Assembly: GCF_026151205.1 (NCBI RefSeq)
Contig: NC_087082.1
Coordinates: 10,980,901 to 11,044,900, forward strand
Reading direction: 5' to 3'
DNA: 64,000 bases
Source: Bolinopsis microptera
Taxonomy: Eukaryota > Ctenophora > Tentaculata > Lobata > Bolinopsidae
Both the position numbers and the translations under genes were made by a program. The notes beneath the pieces were generated by a model. The model saw only the letters and a list, made by a program, of their open reading frames with translations, was not told the DNA's origin and made no database searches. Below are positions 33,696 through 45,500 of the stretch, piece by piece. Within the stretch, counting starts at the first letter, position 1. Every line of letters starts with the position of its first letter.

Positions 33696-35572
33696 ATGAG
33701 TCCAAGATTTAAAGTGCCATTTAATTTTGGGAAGGAGCACATCAACTCCCCAGTACATGGTAATCTTGCTCTGAAACTAAAAGATGGACAGGAAATCAGA
33801 ACTAACTCCATGATTATGTCTCTTAATAGTCCTGTTATTGATGATCTTACTACCAACTTGTTTCAGGTAAGACTTGGAATAAAACCTTAATGTCCAATAA
33901 CTGAGCTGCAACTAACCAGATTTTAACTTAGAATTTAAAAATGTAATATTTATTTTTCGGCCTGAAAAGAATTGTTATCAAATTTAACCTACCTGAACCA
34001 GCTAGTAATTTAAAACCTCTACTTAATTAAAAGTTAATAAATCTCATTTCAGTCTACCCTTGAAATGGAGGATTTCACAAAGCCAGCTGTAGACTGTTTT
34101 GTAGATGCAATGTATACCGGTGAGGTGGAGAAACTAGAGATAGGAATATTTGAAGAAGTAAACAAAATGGCTCACGTATTTGATGTTAGCTGGCTTGTTA
34201 AAAGATGTCTGAAGTACTTTAAAACAGATGTCCTGAAATTCGAGAATATATCATACGATAATATTCTGTTTGCCTGTGAGATAGCCAGTCGAGCGCAGCA
34301 CAATCTAAAACAGAGCAAGTTTGTGAGCTGCTTTGTAAAGAATGTTACTTTCGGTGAGATTGGCAAGTCTACGTTTATACAAAGATATATGGCTGGTTTT
34401 GCTGAGCTACCAAAACGTCGTATAGACATGTCTCTAGCTATAGCTGGTAATGATTTCAGTATCATCAGGTAGTACCTTTCAGCTTATCTCTCCTTAACCT
34501 TGAGATGCAAAGGATTTGATGAAAATTCTCTGTACTTGCTGCAAAAACTTGATGTCCAGAAATTCAGCCTGTACTTTTCCCTCTGAATTCAACGAGTTGG
34601 CTAACTTCCTAGCTGAAATCTCTAAAGACTCTGAAAGTGCTGAAGTTAAAGCTGTTGTTGAAAGATTTGTTAAAGTGAGGAGTATCGGAGGTTCAAGTAG
34701 CTCTAAAGAAGAGCTAAAAGAAGATGAGATTACTGAAGATTTAGAAGATAGCGATGATGATTATTTGTGTAAAGACGTGGCTTTACAAACTGACGAAATT
34801 AAATCAGGTAATTATATGATTATCTAGTGAACCCGGTTACTTATCTGGTACTTGTTTTACTTACTTACTAAATATCCTGTAACGAAAAAACATATGATAT
34901 TTATGTTAATAGTGCTCACGAGTTATGACGGAATGTGTTATGAAGCAAGATTATTTAGTACGTTACAGTTACTCTGAAATTTATCTGCTTGATACTGCGA
35001 GCTTACTGGTTAATGTCTGTCACGTGTCAAAGTTATATTGAGTAGCCACCCTATCTTTACCAACATTAATCATTTACTGAGAATTTAATTCATCCTGTTT
35101 ATTTCCAGGTTGGATACAGACTGTAAGTAGGACAAAGTACCCCCTGTTACCAGACGAACCAGTACAGTTGATAACAACAGATAATGAGTTACATAGATAT
35201 ATTGATGTGTTGTATACTCTACCTGTAGAGGGTAGTACTGATGAGATGTGGATTGGTATAAGATGTGAGAATATAAACACCAGTCAGTGGGGTTATTATA
35301 TAGAGGGGTGTACTGGAAGTAGGTACAATACACAGTACTTAGACAGTGTTCCACCTGACAAAGTAAAACACTGGATTATAACTAAAACTTGTACCCACCT
35401 AAAGGTAGTGTGTAACAATGTGACAGTACTTGATTTTAACTTTGCTACTGACTACTCACCAGGTTATGAGACTAGTCACCAGGTCTGGCTAAGTAGATGT
35501 ACAGATGTAGAATTTTTTGCGGAATACAAGAACTTGCTTCTTTTAAAAGAAGTCGACTTAGCTGTCAACTGA
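33696..35572 (+). CDS. BTB/BACK-domain protein, 4 exons
   Basis: Exons: 33696-33866, 34053-34468, 34560-34807 and 35109-35572; phases close to 432 aa. Exons 1-2 form a BTB fold: GKEHINSPVHGNLALKLKDG, the inner SMIMSLNSPVIDDL, then DFTKPAVDCFVDAMYTGEVE and NKMAHVFDVSWLVKRCLKYF. A BACK-like helical stretch follows, then an acidic linker (EDLEDSDDDYLC). The last exon is a beta-rich module (MWIGIRCENINTSQWGYYIE ... KHWIITKTCTHLKVVCNN) resembling C-terminal domains joined to BTB in other invertebrates; I cannot name it. BTB proteins are often Cullin-3 adaptors. A nearer acceptor at 34504 would leave a 36-bp intron and lead to a stop, so I placed exon 3 at 34560. Confidence 0.8.
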
Positions 35573-35964
35573 ACGTTTTAAAATATTTCACACGTTTTGC
35601 TTGGTAGACATCGTTCCTCTCTAGAGTCTCTACCTCATAACGTATAAAATTGATTATTGACATAGTTATCTCAATTGTACTTCAATACAAGTGATTTTTA
35701 CAAAATATCTCAATTTTCACATTTTTACTGATCTGGCGTGTATCTTTTTGAATCAGTCCATAAATAAAAAAGATTTTTTCAGTATTGGATGCAAATTAAC
35801 TGATGATTTGGAGTAAATTTCCATTCTCAATAACTTCCTTTACAGTTAGATAATGGTGTATGAATAGTTCAAGAAGTTTCCTTTTCTATACTCTCCAGAC
35901 ATCGAAAAACCCGTCCATTTTCTCATTCCAATTCTTAATCTCTGCAAACCTACATTTTAGAGAA

Positions 35965-36699
35965 ATGTCAACAAGTTCAGGAAAACGAAAGGTCGAATCT
36001 TCCGACAAACAAAAAACCAAACAAGCAAAGACAGATGGTAACACGATCAGTGTTTTTGAAGGAAAGGTATTCAAAACAGAGAGTGAAGTCAGAGAAAGGG
36101 ATGGTTACAAAGCTGAGCTACCCCAGAAAAACTGCAACGGTGTAATAATATTCAAGGACTGCAAGGAACTCACTCCAAACTTGTCGCCTAAAGAAGTACT
36201 CCAAGCTGGTAGCTTTGGCGGTACTTACTTCAGACCCATCAAATCGTCTGTTACAGGTCTGAAGTACAACAAACAGTGGCTGGAGCTGCCACAAGATTGG
36301 CTAGAAGGTCTCAACATAAAGAACAAAGTCGCCTGTTCCATTTACAACGAAAGAGTCAACACGTACGGCAAGAAGTGTGGAGGTGACCTGGACATGTGGG
36401 AATCAAGCGGTTGGATCAACAAGCAGGATCCGTACGGCTGGTTCCATTGGTATTGCAGGTTTTATCTCGGACGGCGAACTAAAGACGATGCTAGACAAAT
36501 TCAGAGGTGGAAGAACTGTACTGGAGCGAAGGGAAGATGGAAGAATACTCTGATTGGGAAGATTGTTAAGACGGAGTCAGCTTATGATAACATGAATATT
36601 TCTCCCGTTATCAGGCAAACGTTGCAACATTGGGGCTACAGGTTAACAAAAGAAGATTTCGAAGCAAGGAAGAAAATCCTCAAAAAACAGAACAAATAG
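35965..36699 (+). CDS. Conserved uncharacterised 244-aa basic protein, single exon
   Basis: The ATG at 35965 (MSTSSGKRKVESSDKQKTK) lies just after an acceptor-like TACATTTTAG. The upstream in-frame extension to 35860 reads like intron or UTR. The core is rich in aromatic and invariant-looking motifs: GSFGGTYFRPI, QWLELPQDWLEGL, LDMWESSGWINKQDPYGWFH, WYCRFYLGRRTKDDARQIQR and RWKNCTGAKGRWKN. Similar sequences are, as I recall, widespread in fungi and protists as hypothetical proteins. The Lys-rich N-terminus may be a nuclear signal. Function unknown. Confidence 0.8.
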   Translation: MSTSSGKRKVESSDKQKTKQAKTDGNTISVFEGKVFKTESEVRERDGYKAELPQKNCNGVIIFKDCKELTPNLSPKEVLQAGSFGGTYFRPIKSSVTGLKYNKQWLELPQDWLEGLNIKNKVACSIYNERVNTYGKKCGGDLDMWESSGWINKQDPYGWFHWYCRFYLGRRTKDDARQIQRWKNCTGAKGRWKNTLIGKIVKTESAYDNMNISPVIRQTLQHWGYRLTKEDFEARKKILKKQNK

Positions 36700-36847
36700 T
36701 CTTTGATTATGTCGTTTCTTAAATTCTGTGACCCATCTTTAGAAATGTATTATATTACTTTCTAAATTTTGTAATTTTGCGACTATGTGCTATATAAAAG
36801 ATACATTATGATTTTCGTTATCTTAATCCAAATGGGACCTGATATAT

Positions 36848-37345
36848 AATACCTTACTAGACATATTTGTACTCGACGAAATTCCGGTGACCTAAATGAT
36901 TTGGGAACGAAAATATGGGATTTTTTGCCGAAAACCAACTCATTTCGTACCCCAAATTAAATCATGGTATTTGGGGATTCTTTTCATTCTTTATTTTACA
37001 AAAATAAAACCCAATATTTGAGATAATCAATAAAATAAAATATGAAATTTGAAAAATTACAAGTCAATTTCTTCTTGACCTTTTTGATCTTCTGGTTCAG
37101 GGGCGTTTCTCTCTCCAGTATAGTCCTAGGTGTAATACTAGTGTTCATTTGTTAGATGAATCATATTGATAACTTACTATATTGATAGTAAATCGACAAA
37201 GTCATGATAATTAAAGAAAATAAAAAATAATTTGGGGGAAAAAATTATGGTGATCTAAATTTTGGTAGTCCGAAAATATGGTATTTCTTTTCGGAAAACC
37301 ACCGACTTTCGTACCTTTTAAATATGTCTCGTAAGGTATAACTTT
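36848..37345 (+). mobile_element. About 500-bp element with imperfect inverted ends
   Basis: TACCTTACTAGACATATTT (36851) and AAATATGTCTCGTAAGGTA (37320) are near-perfect inverted repeats. Internally, the similar blocks near 36888-36950 and 37250-37320 (GACCTAAAT/GATCTAAAT, CGAAAATATGG, TTTCGTACC) are in direct orientation. It lies 3' of the conserved gene. No ORF. Confidence 0.5.
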
Positions 37346-37933
37346 ATATTTCATTTGTTGCAGTTTATCATAATTTTTAATTTATTCTTCCTCCTCTTAA
37401 TGAACTGATATTATGTTAATTATTATGATATTATGTTGATTATAGGTTATTATGCAATGTTCACAAGTGACCCAATGTTGACCCAAATATTGAACTAAAA
37501 TTGCGCAGTTTTATGTTGTATATATTATTATATTGTGGGAATATTGAATAGGTGAATACGTGTTATTTTATCGGATGATTGTAACATTCAGATGCAATTG
37601 AGATTCATGTCAAAACTAAAGTTGGTTACGTTGTCATCTAAATTTATGTGATAAATTGGATAGTTTTTCGCCAGAATTCATCTCCCCACACTAATTTTAA
37701 TCTTTATTTGTAGTACAATAATTAACAATTAATACGATGTCTCTCTGTGTCTTCTTTTATATTGCCACCCTAGGGTGGTGAATTAAAATTGATGTTATGA
37801 TAAAACTTTGTATGTAATGGCTGTACCTAAAACAATATTGAAATTTATAATCAAAATTCAACAGCTACTAAGAAATGCTAAATTATTGCTTATAATCCAA
37901 TAAATCCTTATATAAAAGTATAAAGTTTTAGAA

Positions 37934-39882
37934 ATGTTCGGAATGACGGGAGGAGGAATGGGAGGAATGGGAGGAATGGGGCAGACAAAACATTCCATCC
38001 AGGAGTGTGTTCTAGTGGGAAGTGCTAACGCAGAACAAGCACGAGCTCTACACGCTAGACTAGAAGTATGTTTACACTGAGTGTGTTCAGAACCTGAAAA
38101 CTCTAATAATGTTCTGTTGTATTACGCCCTCTTTTCATAAACCACAAACTACTCTCCAACACTAACAACAGTGTTACAGGGACTTTCAGACCGCCCACCC
38201 GAACAGGACGACTTTCACAAGACTTTCTACGCTCTAAAGTCCAGCAGCAACTCAGTTAAAGTGTCTGTCGTTAGAAAGGTTAACACACTTGCAACTCTTT
38301 ATCTCTTTAATTCCGGTATTTACATAATAGAACCTGCGGAGGATAAACTGAATAATTTTCTAACTATTAATTTTATCTGCAGCCTCTGGTGAAGGATAAG
38401 AGTAGTAAAGGTGGAATGGGCGTAACGATACTGGAATACCAAGGAACCCCTGATACCCAGGTATTGTAACATTGCTGGCATACCAAGGAACCCCTGATAC
38501 CCAGGTATTGTAACATTGCTGGAATACCAAGGAACCCCTGGGCTCTGGTACCCAGGTATTGTAACATTGCTGGAATACCAAGGAACCCCTGATACCCAGG
38601 TATTGTAACATTGCTGGCTTACCAAGGAACCCCTGGGCCCTGGTACCCAGGTATTGTATCATTGCTGGAATACCAAGGAACCCCTGATACCCTGGTATTG
38701 TAACATTGCTGGAATACCAAGGAACCCCTGATACTCAGGTATTGTAACATTGCTGGAATACCAAGAAACCCCTGATACCCAGGTATTGTAACATTACTGA
38801 AATACCAAGGAACCCCTGATACCCAGGTATTGTAACATTGCTGGAATACCAAGGAACCCCTAATACCCAGGTATTGTAACATTGCTGGAATACCAAGGAA
38901 CCCCTGCTACCCAGGTTCATTAACTATTTATGGATTTAGTTATGCTAACAAGATATTTCCATCGTTCACATCTCATCCGAATTTACTAGCTCTAATATTC
39001 CCCTTCTGTATAAAACCCTATCAGGCACACGAGAAGCTAGTAACAAGAACAGTAGTCAGAGCACACGTCGGAAATAACCCCGTCAAATTCCTCGCTGATC
39101 TTGGATTTAAAACGGATTACGAGGTTGTCATGAAAGGGAAGCGTTATAGGACTAAACATATTGAGACCACCATATACAAGGTTAGATTTGAACCGTTTAT
39201 TGCGGAACTGTAACCGTTTGCTGGGATCTAGGAGTGTCTGGTAGTGATTGTTATTAAGATTTATGGGTCCATAACTCGGTCACATAGCGCTGTTCACTTG
39301 TTTGTGACACGCGAAATCTTCCTAAGTATTCTCAAGTATTGTCACGGCAGTTCATTTAACGCGCAATGTAGCTTGGATTTTGTATTCAATTTTCGATAAC
39401 TCTTTCATCTCAAAATAAGATCGAATAATATTTCTCCTCATATCCTGATTCCTGGGTGACCCTGAATCCTGATCAGATTCCAGGTTATTACAATGAAATC
39501 AGTAGACATTAGCCTTCGAGATAACTGAAAATGTGACAACCTCTCTCTAGCTCTGTATTAAATGTGTTTCAATCTCTCTCCTCCTTTGCCCTGATCTCAG
39601 TCAAATATAAATTGACAATCTTTTTTATCCTCTACCTTTATCTCTATTTTTATCAATGTTTTTACGAGGTTAACGGTGTGATTACAGGTCCAAAAGGTAC
39701 CAAAGGCAGGTGACACCAGCAACACCACCGACATATCCTCTCAGTGCCTAGTGGAGATGTCCATGCAGGTTCACAACTTAGCTGATCCTACCATTGTGGA
39801 ACTCCTGAATCTAGCTGAGACTCTAAAACCCATCGTTAAGTTGGAGAAGTATGATCCTAACCGAGCAGCCACTAATAAATGA
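37934..39882 (+). CDS. MED18: Mediator complex subunit 18, 5 exons, complete
   Basis: Exons: 37934-38065, 38180-38278, 38383-38460, 39025-39180 and 39688-39882; all are phase 0, giving 219 aa (human about 208). Features matching the family are SIQECVLVGSANAEQARALH at the start, FLADLGFKTDYEVVMKGKRY (the FLxEMGFRMDHEFVAKG motif), TTIYKVQKVP, CLVEMSMQV, and the C-terminal LAETLKPIVKLEKYDPNR. MED18 is a beta-barrel head-module subunit that pairs with MED20 and contacts RNA polymerase II. The N-terminus has a Gly-Met repeat (GGGMGGMGGMG). Exon 3 ends inside a tandem repeat that copies its own donor. AATAAA at 39974 follows the stop. Confidence 0.95.
38431..38916 (+). repeat. 44-bp tandem repeat that duplicates the MED18 exon 3 end and donor
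   Basis: The unit consists of 30 bp identical to the coding end of exon 3 (GGAATACCAAGGAACCCC, then TGATACCCAG) plus 14 bp of intron (GTATTGTAACATTG). Ten CAG|GTATTG donors follow one another from 38461 to about 38871. Some copies have a 7-bp insertion (GGGCTCT). The period is not a multiple of three. Confidence 0.95.
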
Positions 39883-40463
39883 GGTTCATACTTTGTTCAC
39901 AGTGCCTAAAGTTTTAGTCACTGCTCAATACTCAGCGGCTCTTGAAAATCTTCTCGGAATCTTATGATGGCCAAATAAAAATGAGAATAATGGTGAATTT
40001 GCTATTAAGAAATCAACAGACAGTGTGGATAATTATTATAAATCCCGTGTCGTATTATGAATTAAGTTTACGAGGTGATGAAAAGACGTGTATTAGATAA
40101 TAGATGTCATATATTATATAATAATATGTATATTCCAGTAACTTATCATTTCGTATTTGGTTGTACTTTATTTATAACAACTAGTTTAATGTACTATTAT
40201 TGTCATTGCTTAAATTATATTCTTTATGATTCGCTATTGCCTTGAAATGTGTTTAAGAAATGATGTCATATTTGACTGGTATACTAGTATGTTGGGGTGC
40301 ATATTAAGATTTGCAATTTGGAAATATGACATTTTGTGGCATAAAATCACATGGGACTTTAGCAAGACGAGCTTGAATCGCCAACTCTATCGAATGAGCG
40401 AATGGTACCTCATGTTTGCACGTTTCCCCATTTCTCTGTGATTCACAATAATTTCCTCATAGT
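39883..40463. other. Intergenic, 3' of MED18
   Basis: The MED18 3' UTR with AATAAA at 39974-39979, then AT-rich sequence. A 71-codon frame at 40226-40441 shows no coding hallmarks. The acceptor-like TTTCCTCATAG precedes the next ATG. Confidence 0.4.
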
Positions 40464-41699
40464 ATGAGAACACCGATACATCGTTACACCGAGAAATGGA
40501 CAAAACATCCGCTGCTTTATTATCTGCGGTTTCGGGACCTTCTCCTAATTGACAAAGAACATAAGAAGTTATCCAACATGCTGAGTCGTCCCAAGAGTAA
40601 TCTAGTGGATCCAGATACTAGGAAACCTTGTGGGCACCCAGTTAGGTAAATGTAATGTTAATACAGGAATACAATAGGTGTATCTAACATGTTTACCTTT
40701 TGAAACAGTCTCGCTGGAAATCATAATTTACATGATTTACACGACGTGATGTTTACAGCAGATAAGGAGTTTTAACATTCTCTAGAAACCCCCAAACGGC
40801 TAGCGATGTTATTAGTTTTCATACCATATTATATCCAGCACACATCTGATGCTGGCCCCGGCTATGCGGGCTAAGCTGATATCCGAACTGGAACATCAAC
40901 ACGAGAACGCGGCCACTCCAGCAAACATGGTCACTGAGGACCCTCTAAACTACGAGGCTTATGCCACGGTATGTCACGTGTACATTGCATGTCAGTTGTA
41001 TTTGCTCGACATCTGATTTGTGATGGTAGAATGTAGATTGTAGAATGTAGAATGTGGAGGTCTTATATCTATTCTTCAGTGGGACTCTGGATGGCATCAT
41101 GTCAGATTTTTATGGTGTGTCTTTTTCATAGAACGGATAAAAATTGATTCGTTTTTACTTAACTTGTGTTTTGTGTAGGAGTTATACCGTGTGACTGAGC
41201 AGCGTGAAAAGATACAGAAGTTGGTGGATGAGAAGTTACCTAGATGGGTGCACGAGAAAGAGAAAGAAGATCGTTCTGTCGAGTATCTAACGAACAGCGC
41301 TGTAAGTTTTTACATTTTCAATCGTGAGATTATTTGTCTAGGGGCGACTGCAAACATCATTGCTGATTTGTCTATTTCTTTCAACGTCAGCTGACGCTAA
41401 CAACAAGTTTATATCTTTATGTTTAGCTGATGTATTTATTGGATGTGCCCGAATGTTTAACTAGAAAGCATTTATTGTTAATCTTGCTTAGTAATTGAAA
41501 TTTTAATTTTAATTAAACTGCACAGTACCTAAACTACGCTTAGTATTGCGCGATGTGATTAATAAGCCACTCTATTCAGGCGCGTAAATCGTCGGAGAAG
41601 AAGAAAACGTACCCGTATTTGGAGGTAAGAGGTGTGATAAGACTGCAGATGGAGGCTATCAAACAGTGTGAACAAAATTCAGGATCTGGCATCTTGTGA
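40464..41699 (+). CDS. Unrecognised basic 184-aa protein, 4 exons
   Basis: Exons: 40464-40645, 40839-40968, 41179-41301 and 41580-41699; GT-AG junctions and phases close. The sequence is strongly helical and basic, beginning MRTPIHRYTEKWTKHPLLYY, then LRFRDLLLIDKEHKKL, LMLAPAMRAKLISELEHQHE, VTEQREKIQKLVDEKLPRW and KKKTYPYLEVRGVIRLQMEA. There are no membrane spans and no enzyme motif that I can see. Small size and basic helices would fit a mitochondrial ribosomal protein or assembly factor, but I have no motif to prove it. Further 5' exons are possible because ATG 40464 follows an acceptor-like AG. Confidence 0.7.
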
Positions 41700-42508
41700 C
41701 GATCATGATTCACGACAAATGTGTGATGTACAGCCCTATCAGCCAGTGACCCCGCAAATTCTCTGTATCTCTCTACAAATACATGAGAACATGAAATAGA
41801 CGATTTATTGGCGCCTGATTCTATTCAAGTTTATCAGACGCAAACAATGAACTAACCTCAGTTTCTGCGATTATTATTTATTGATTTAACAATATTTTTG
41901 CCTTATTGATCTCTCGTTATTATAAAGGAATCAGCTGGAATTTCCTGAGTTTCCTGAGATTGCCTGCTTTTTCGCTTGGATTTTATCTTAACTTTATCGT
42001 GATAGTTTTTATTGTATTATTTTTAAACTATCATAACTTAATATTCACAGTATTTCTGATATCCTAGCATGTCGAGATTCCTGCTTGATGGAAAAGTTCA
42101 CCAAAAGTTCATGACGTTATCTTGGTAAAAAAGACAGGAACTTCGTACCAATCTCCACTATTGATGTGATAGTTACTTTAGTTTCAGATCGGACAGGAGT
42201 GTAATCAGTTTTGAGAAGAGAAGTGCAATCTCTGACAGGTTTGCCAAAACTCTGAAAATATTACACTTTAAAAAGAATTTCTCCTCAAAAACCTTAATAA
42301 TTATATAAGATTCCTTACCCTGATACCCAAACACTCAATAAGTTTACCATTAAAATTTATGAATATTTGACACCAGCGATATACTCCGCCCCTGTGAGAC
42401 TTAATTTCTTATAGCCCTGATTCTTGCTACATTTTCCAAACCCACAGGGCACTAAGGCAGCTAGCTCTTTAGAGACCAGGAATAAAGAGATATAGCAGAA
42501 AGTGAGAT
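41700..42508. other. Intergenic, upstream of STAT
   Basis: Probable STAT promoter and 5' UTR. I see no TATA box I would trust, and no repeats. Confidence 0.35.
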
Positions 42509-45500
42509 ATGGCACAATGGGGAGCTCTCGTGACCCAGCCTAACAGAGCTTTACAACTCTACCGAGACAAGGACTTTCCTCTCGACGTTAGTCAATCTAT
42601 TGATTTAGGGTTCATAGATATATGGGTACTGGTGGGGAAGTGTACTATATTTGTTTTGACACGTGACAGTGATTTTGGGTTTTTATTGTTCAAATTGTCG
42701 TGTTTTGAGAAAGAATATGGTTCAACTCCCTTCCAATATCTAGATCTATAATAAGTGCAATGTTTATCCCTTACAACCAAGCCCTCTTCGAAGAGGGCTT
42801 GGTTGAGTTTTGTAGATATGATCGAGGTCAGGACTTTGCATACTTGGCAACAGGTAATCTGGAAAATACAGTTGCTGTTAAGTACTGTATCAGGAAATGA
42901 ATTCCAAAAATGCACCTATAAAATCATTTTGTACTGCATTTCCGTAAACGATATAAATTGATTTCCCACGATTTAATTTCTGGAGAATTTTCAATATTCA
43001 TGCGCATACCAAGTCTGGAAATAAACAACTCACTTTTATCTAAGCACTTCGCAATGTACCTATAATAACAAATTGAAACACACATAACTTTGTTATTTTC
43101 AATGTAAGTTTTTGCGGATTTTCCATCAAATTTCTCAAAAATATGCCGTTTTAAACCTTTTGTTAAAAATCATACTAAAATTAAAAGTTTTCAAAATTCA
43201 CAAATATTTGCCCGAGAAACAATGGATATTCAACGCTTCAATGTCAAGGAACTATTCATCTCCGTTGCCTAAAGATAAAAAGTTCCAAAACATTATTCCC
43301 CTCTAGCTGTACTGTCCCTCTAGTGGTGATCTTTGAGATGCTGGATGAGAGGGTCGTCTATTTTGTGGCCGAAAAATTCTTCAAGAACTTCGAATTGGTC
43401 CTCCATCCTCTTCAGAATCTCATCGTCCACAACCTGGGATACGAAAAGTTACAATTTACGAAATTAGGTCACCTTATTAAATTTCACCTGTAATTTATAA
43501 TAACGCAGTTTTATGGTTTAAATGTTTTATCATCGTCGCAAGTGTCAAGCAGATAAGCAAGTTAGAATAACTGCAGCTGAAAAATAACTACTATGGAATT
43601 ATCAATTTCAGTTCATGAGTAATCTTTGAGCTCTTAGACTGGCACGTCAACAATATTACCATTGTCCATTTCTAACCTTATTGTAGAAGTCTGTGAAGTA
43701 GAGCACATTCCAGTGATCTCCAGGGCATGTAATCGGCACTTCAGTGATCGTTCCGTGCCTCTCAGTAGCGTAGAGTATGGTCTCCCATCGCAAGAATACG
43801 TCCCCAAGTAGAGATTCCTCGAAATCGGAGCACATCCCTGCGGAGAACATCTTTCCTACTTCCCCAGCTTCCAGTTGCCTCTTGTAGACGTTAAGCTTTA
43901 GGAGCTCACCTCCGAAAGAATGTCCGTCGTAGAATATAGCTTCCATTGTCTCCTTCTGGTGGAACTGTCCTATAGCTATTGATCCTCCCATGGTCAGTTT
44001 TACGTTACCAGATGCTTCCTGTGCTATTGCCTGTCCATCAAAATATAGTACCCTGGTCTTAGTCTTATGCCCCCATGTTATGCAGACGTGGTGCCATTCG
44101 TTTGAAGGAACGGCCTGGCTGTTCTCTATATTATCCTGGTTCATGATAGCATAACCCCTTATCCTGCCTCCAATTAAGATCTCATCAATCTTGGAAGGTG
44201 CATTGTACGTGAACCAGGCATCATGAACATCATCACCTGTTTTCTTGTTGATCCACGAACAGACCGAAATGGCTTCCTTTACCGGTTCCATGTCCATTTG
44301 CAGCATCATGTAGCTCTGGAGATCGTTGCCAAAGCTCAGAGCAGTGGCGGGACCGTGAGCCGAGGACTGCTCCACGGAGTAGGCCAGGATCAGGAGTGTT
44401 AGATAAAACAGAAACATTCGGGCTGAGTCAAGAAAGAATAATGTCGAGAATGAGATGGTCCTTTTTGTATGGTTGTAGGGAGTTGACCTGCCTCATAGAA
44501 TGGTACGAAAGTTAACTTTCCTGGCGGAATTTTCGTCAGTAATTGTCATATACAGCTTTTGTGATTTAACCTCATTAGCTTCTAGGATTACTTGAATATA
44601 ACATTTGGTTAATAAATTATACAAGTTTACGTTTTATCCTTAATCCTATGCGGGCAACAATTTTATCTATCTTCTATTAATTCAGCGGTAAATTTATAAA
44701 TTATAGCGTAGCAAAAGTCGCTCAGTTCCTCAGCTTAGATTGGAAACGTGTCTTGATCACTTTTCACAAAACGTGATAATATTGTCATGTGATATGTTCC
44801 TTTGTCCTATCCTCAATCCTCATCGGATCTAGTCTCATCGGATCCTTTTCTGATAACCAGTGGTTATATCAGTTGATAAGTGGTTATTAACCACTTATCG
44901 ACTGATATCGTCAGATAGTTTGAAGAGGAGCATCACAAGTCTGTGCATTAATGTGTTTTCTAATAAAGAACACAGGATGATTGACATCCTTCCTATCATA
45001 GAATTATTAGAGAAAAACAAGGTTCCTTGACAAAATCGAAATAGTTTAAACTACTAAAAGTTAAAGCAGCTATTCTCAGGTTCGGCACCACCTGGCTCAT
45101 TACATCGAATCCAGGTCTTGGATGTCGTTACCTCCAACACGAGCTCAGGAGGAACTAGCTGGCCTTATCAACGCTCTCGACGCTAAGGTAAGAGGATCTC
45201 GCGGGTTCGGGGTTTGGAAATTAACCAAGATATCAGAATAAGTAAGATGGAGGTCAAATACCTTTATGTTTGTTGCAGGGTCAATTAATTGATTAAACAA
45301 TTAAACTATTAATACCGTCAGGTGGTTGAGCTGCAGAATACTGGTCAGTTAGATCTGGTTTTGGCGTCCCACAAGTTATCACAGTGCAGAGCTCAGCTTA
45401 TTAACTTGTACGGTAAAAACCCTGTTCTTCTTCTTCAGACTCTCAGCATGCTCCTTCAAACTGTAAGTTTTATCGTTATAGTCAAATTCCTTATCATCCT

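Noticed and set aside
34505-34590. A frameshift in exon 3 of the BTB gene
   Set aside because: Using the acceptor at 34504 gives a 36-bp intron and a quick stop. The acceptor at 34559 gives a 91-bp intron and an in-frame protein, so no frameshift is needed.
44977-45021. MIDILPIIELLEKNK as the first STAT exon
   Set aside because: It would need a 58-bp intron with a weak donor (GTTCCT). The frame at 42509 encodes a proper STAT N-terminus (MAQWGALVTQ) ending in phase 0 at a donor.
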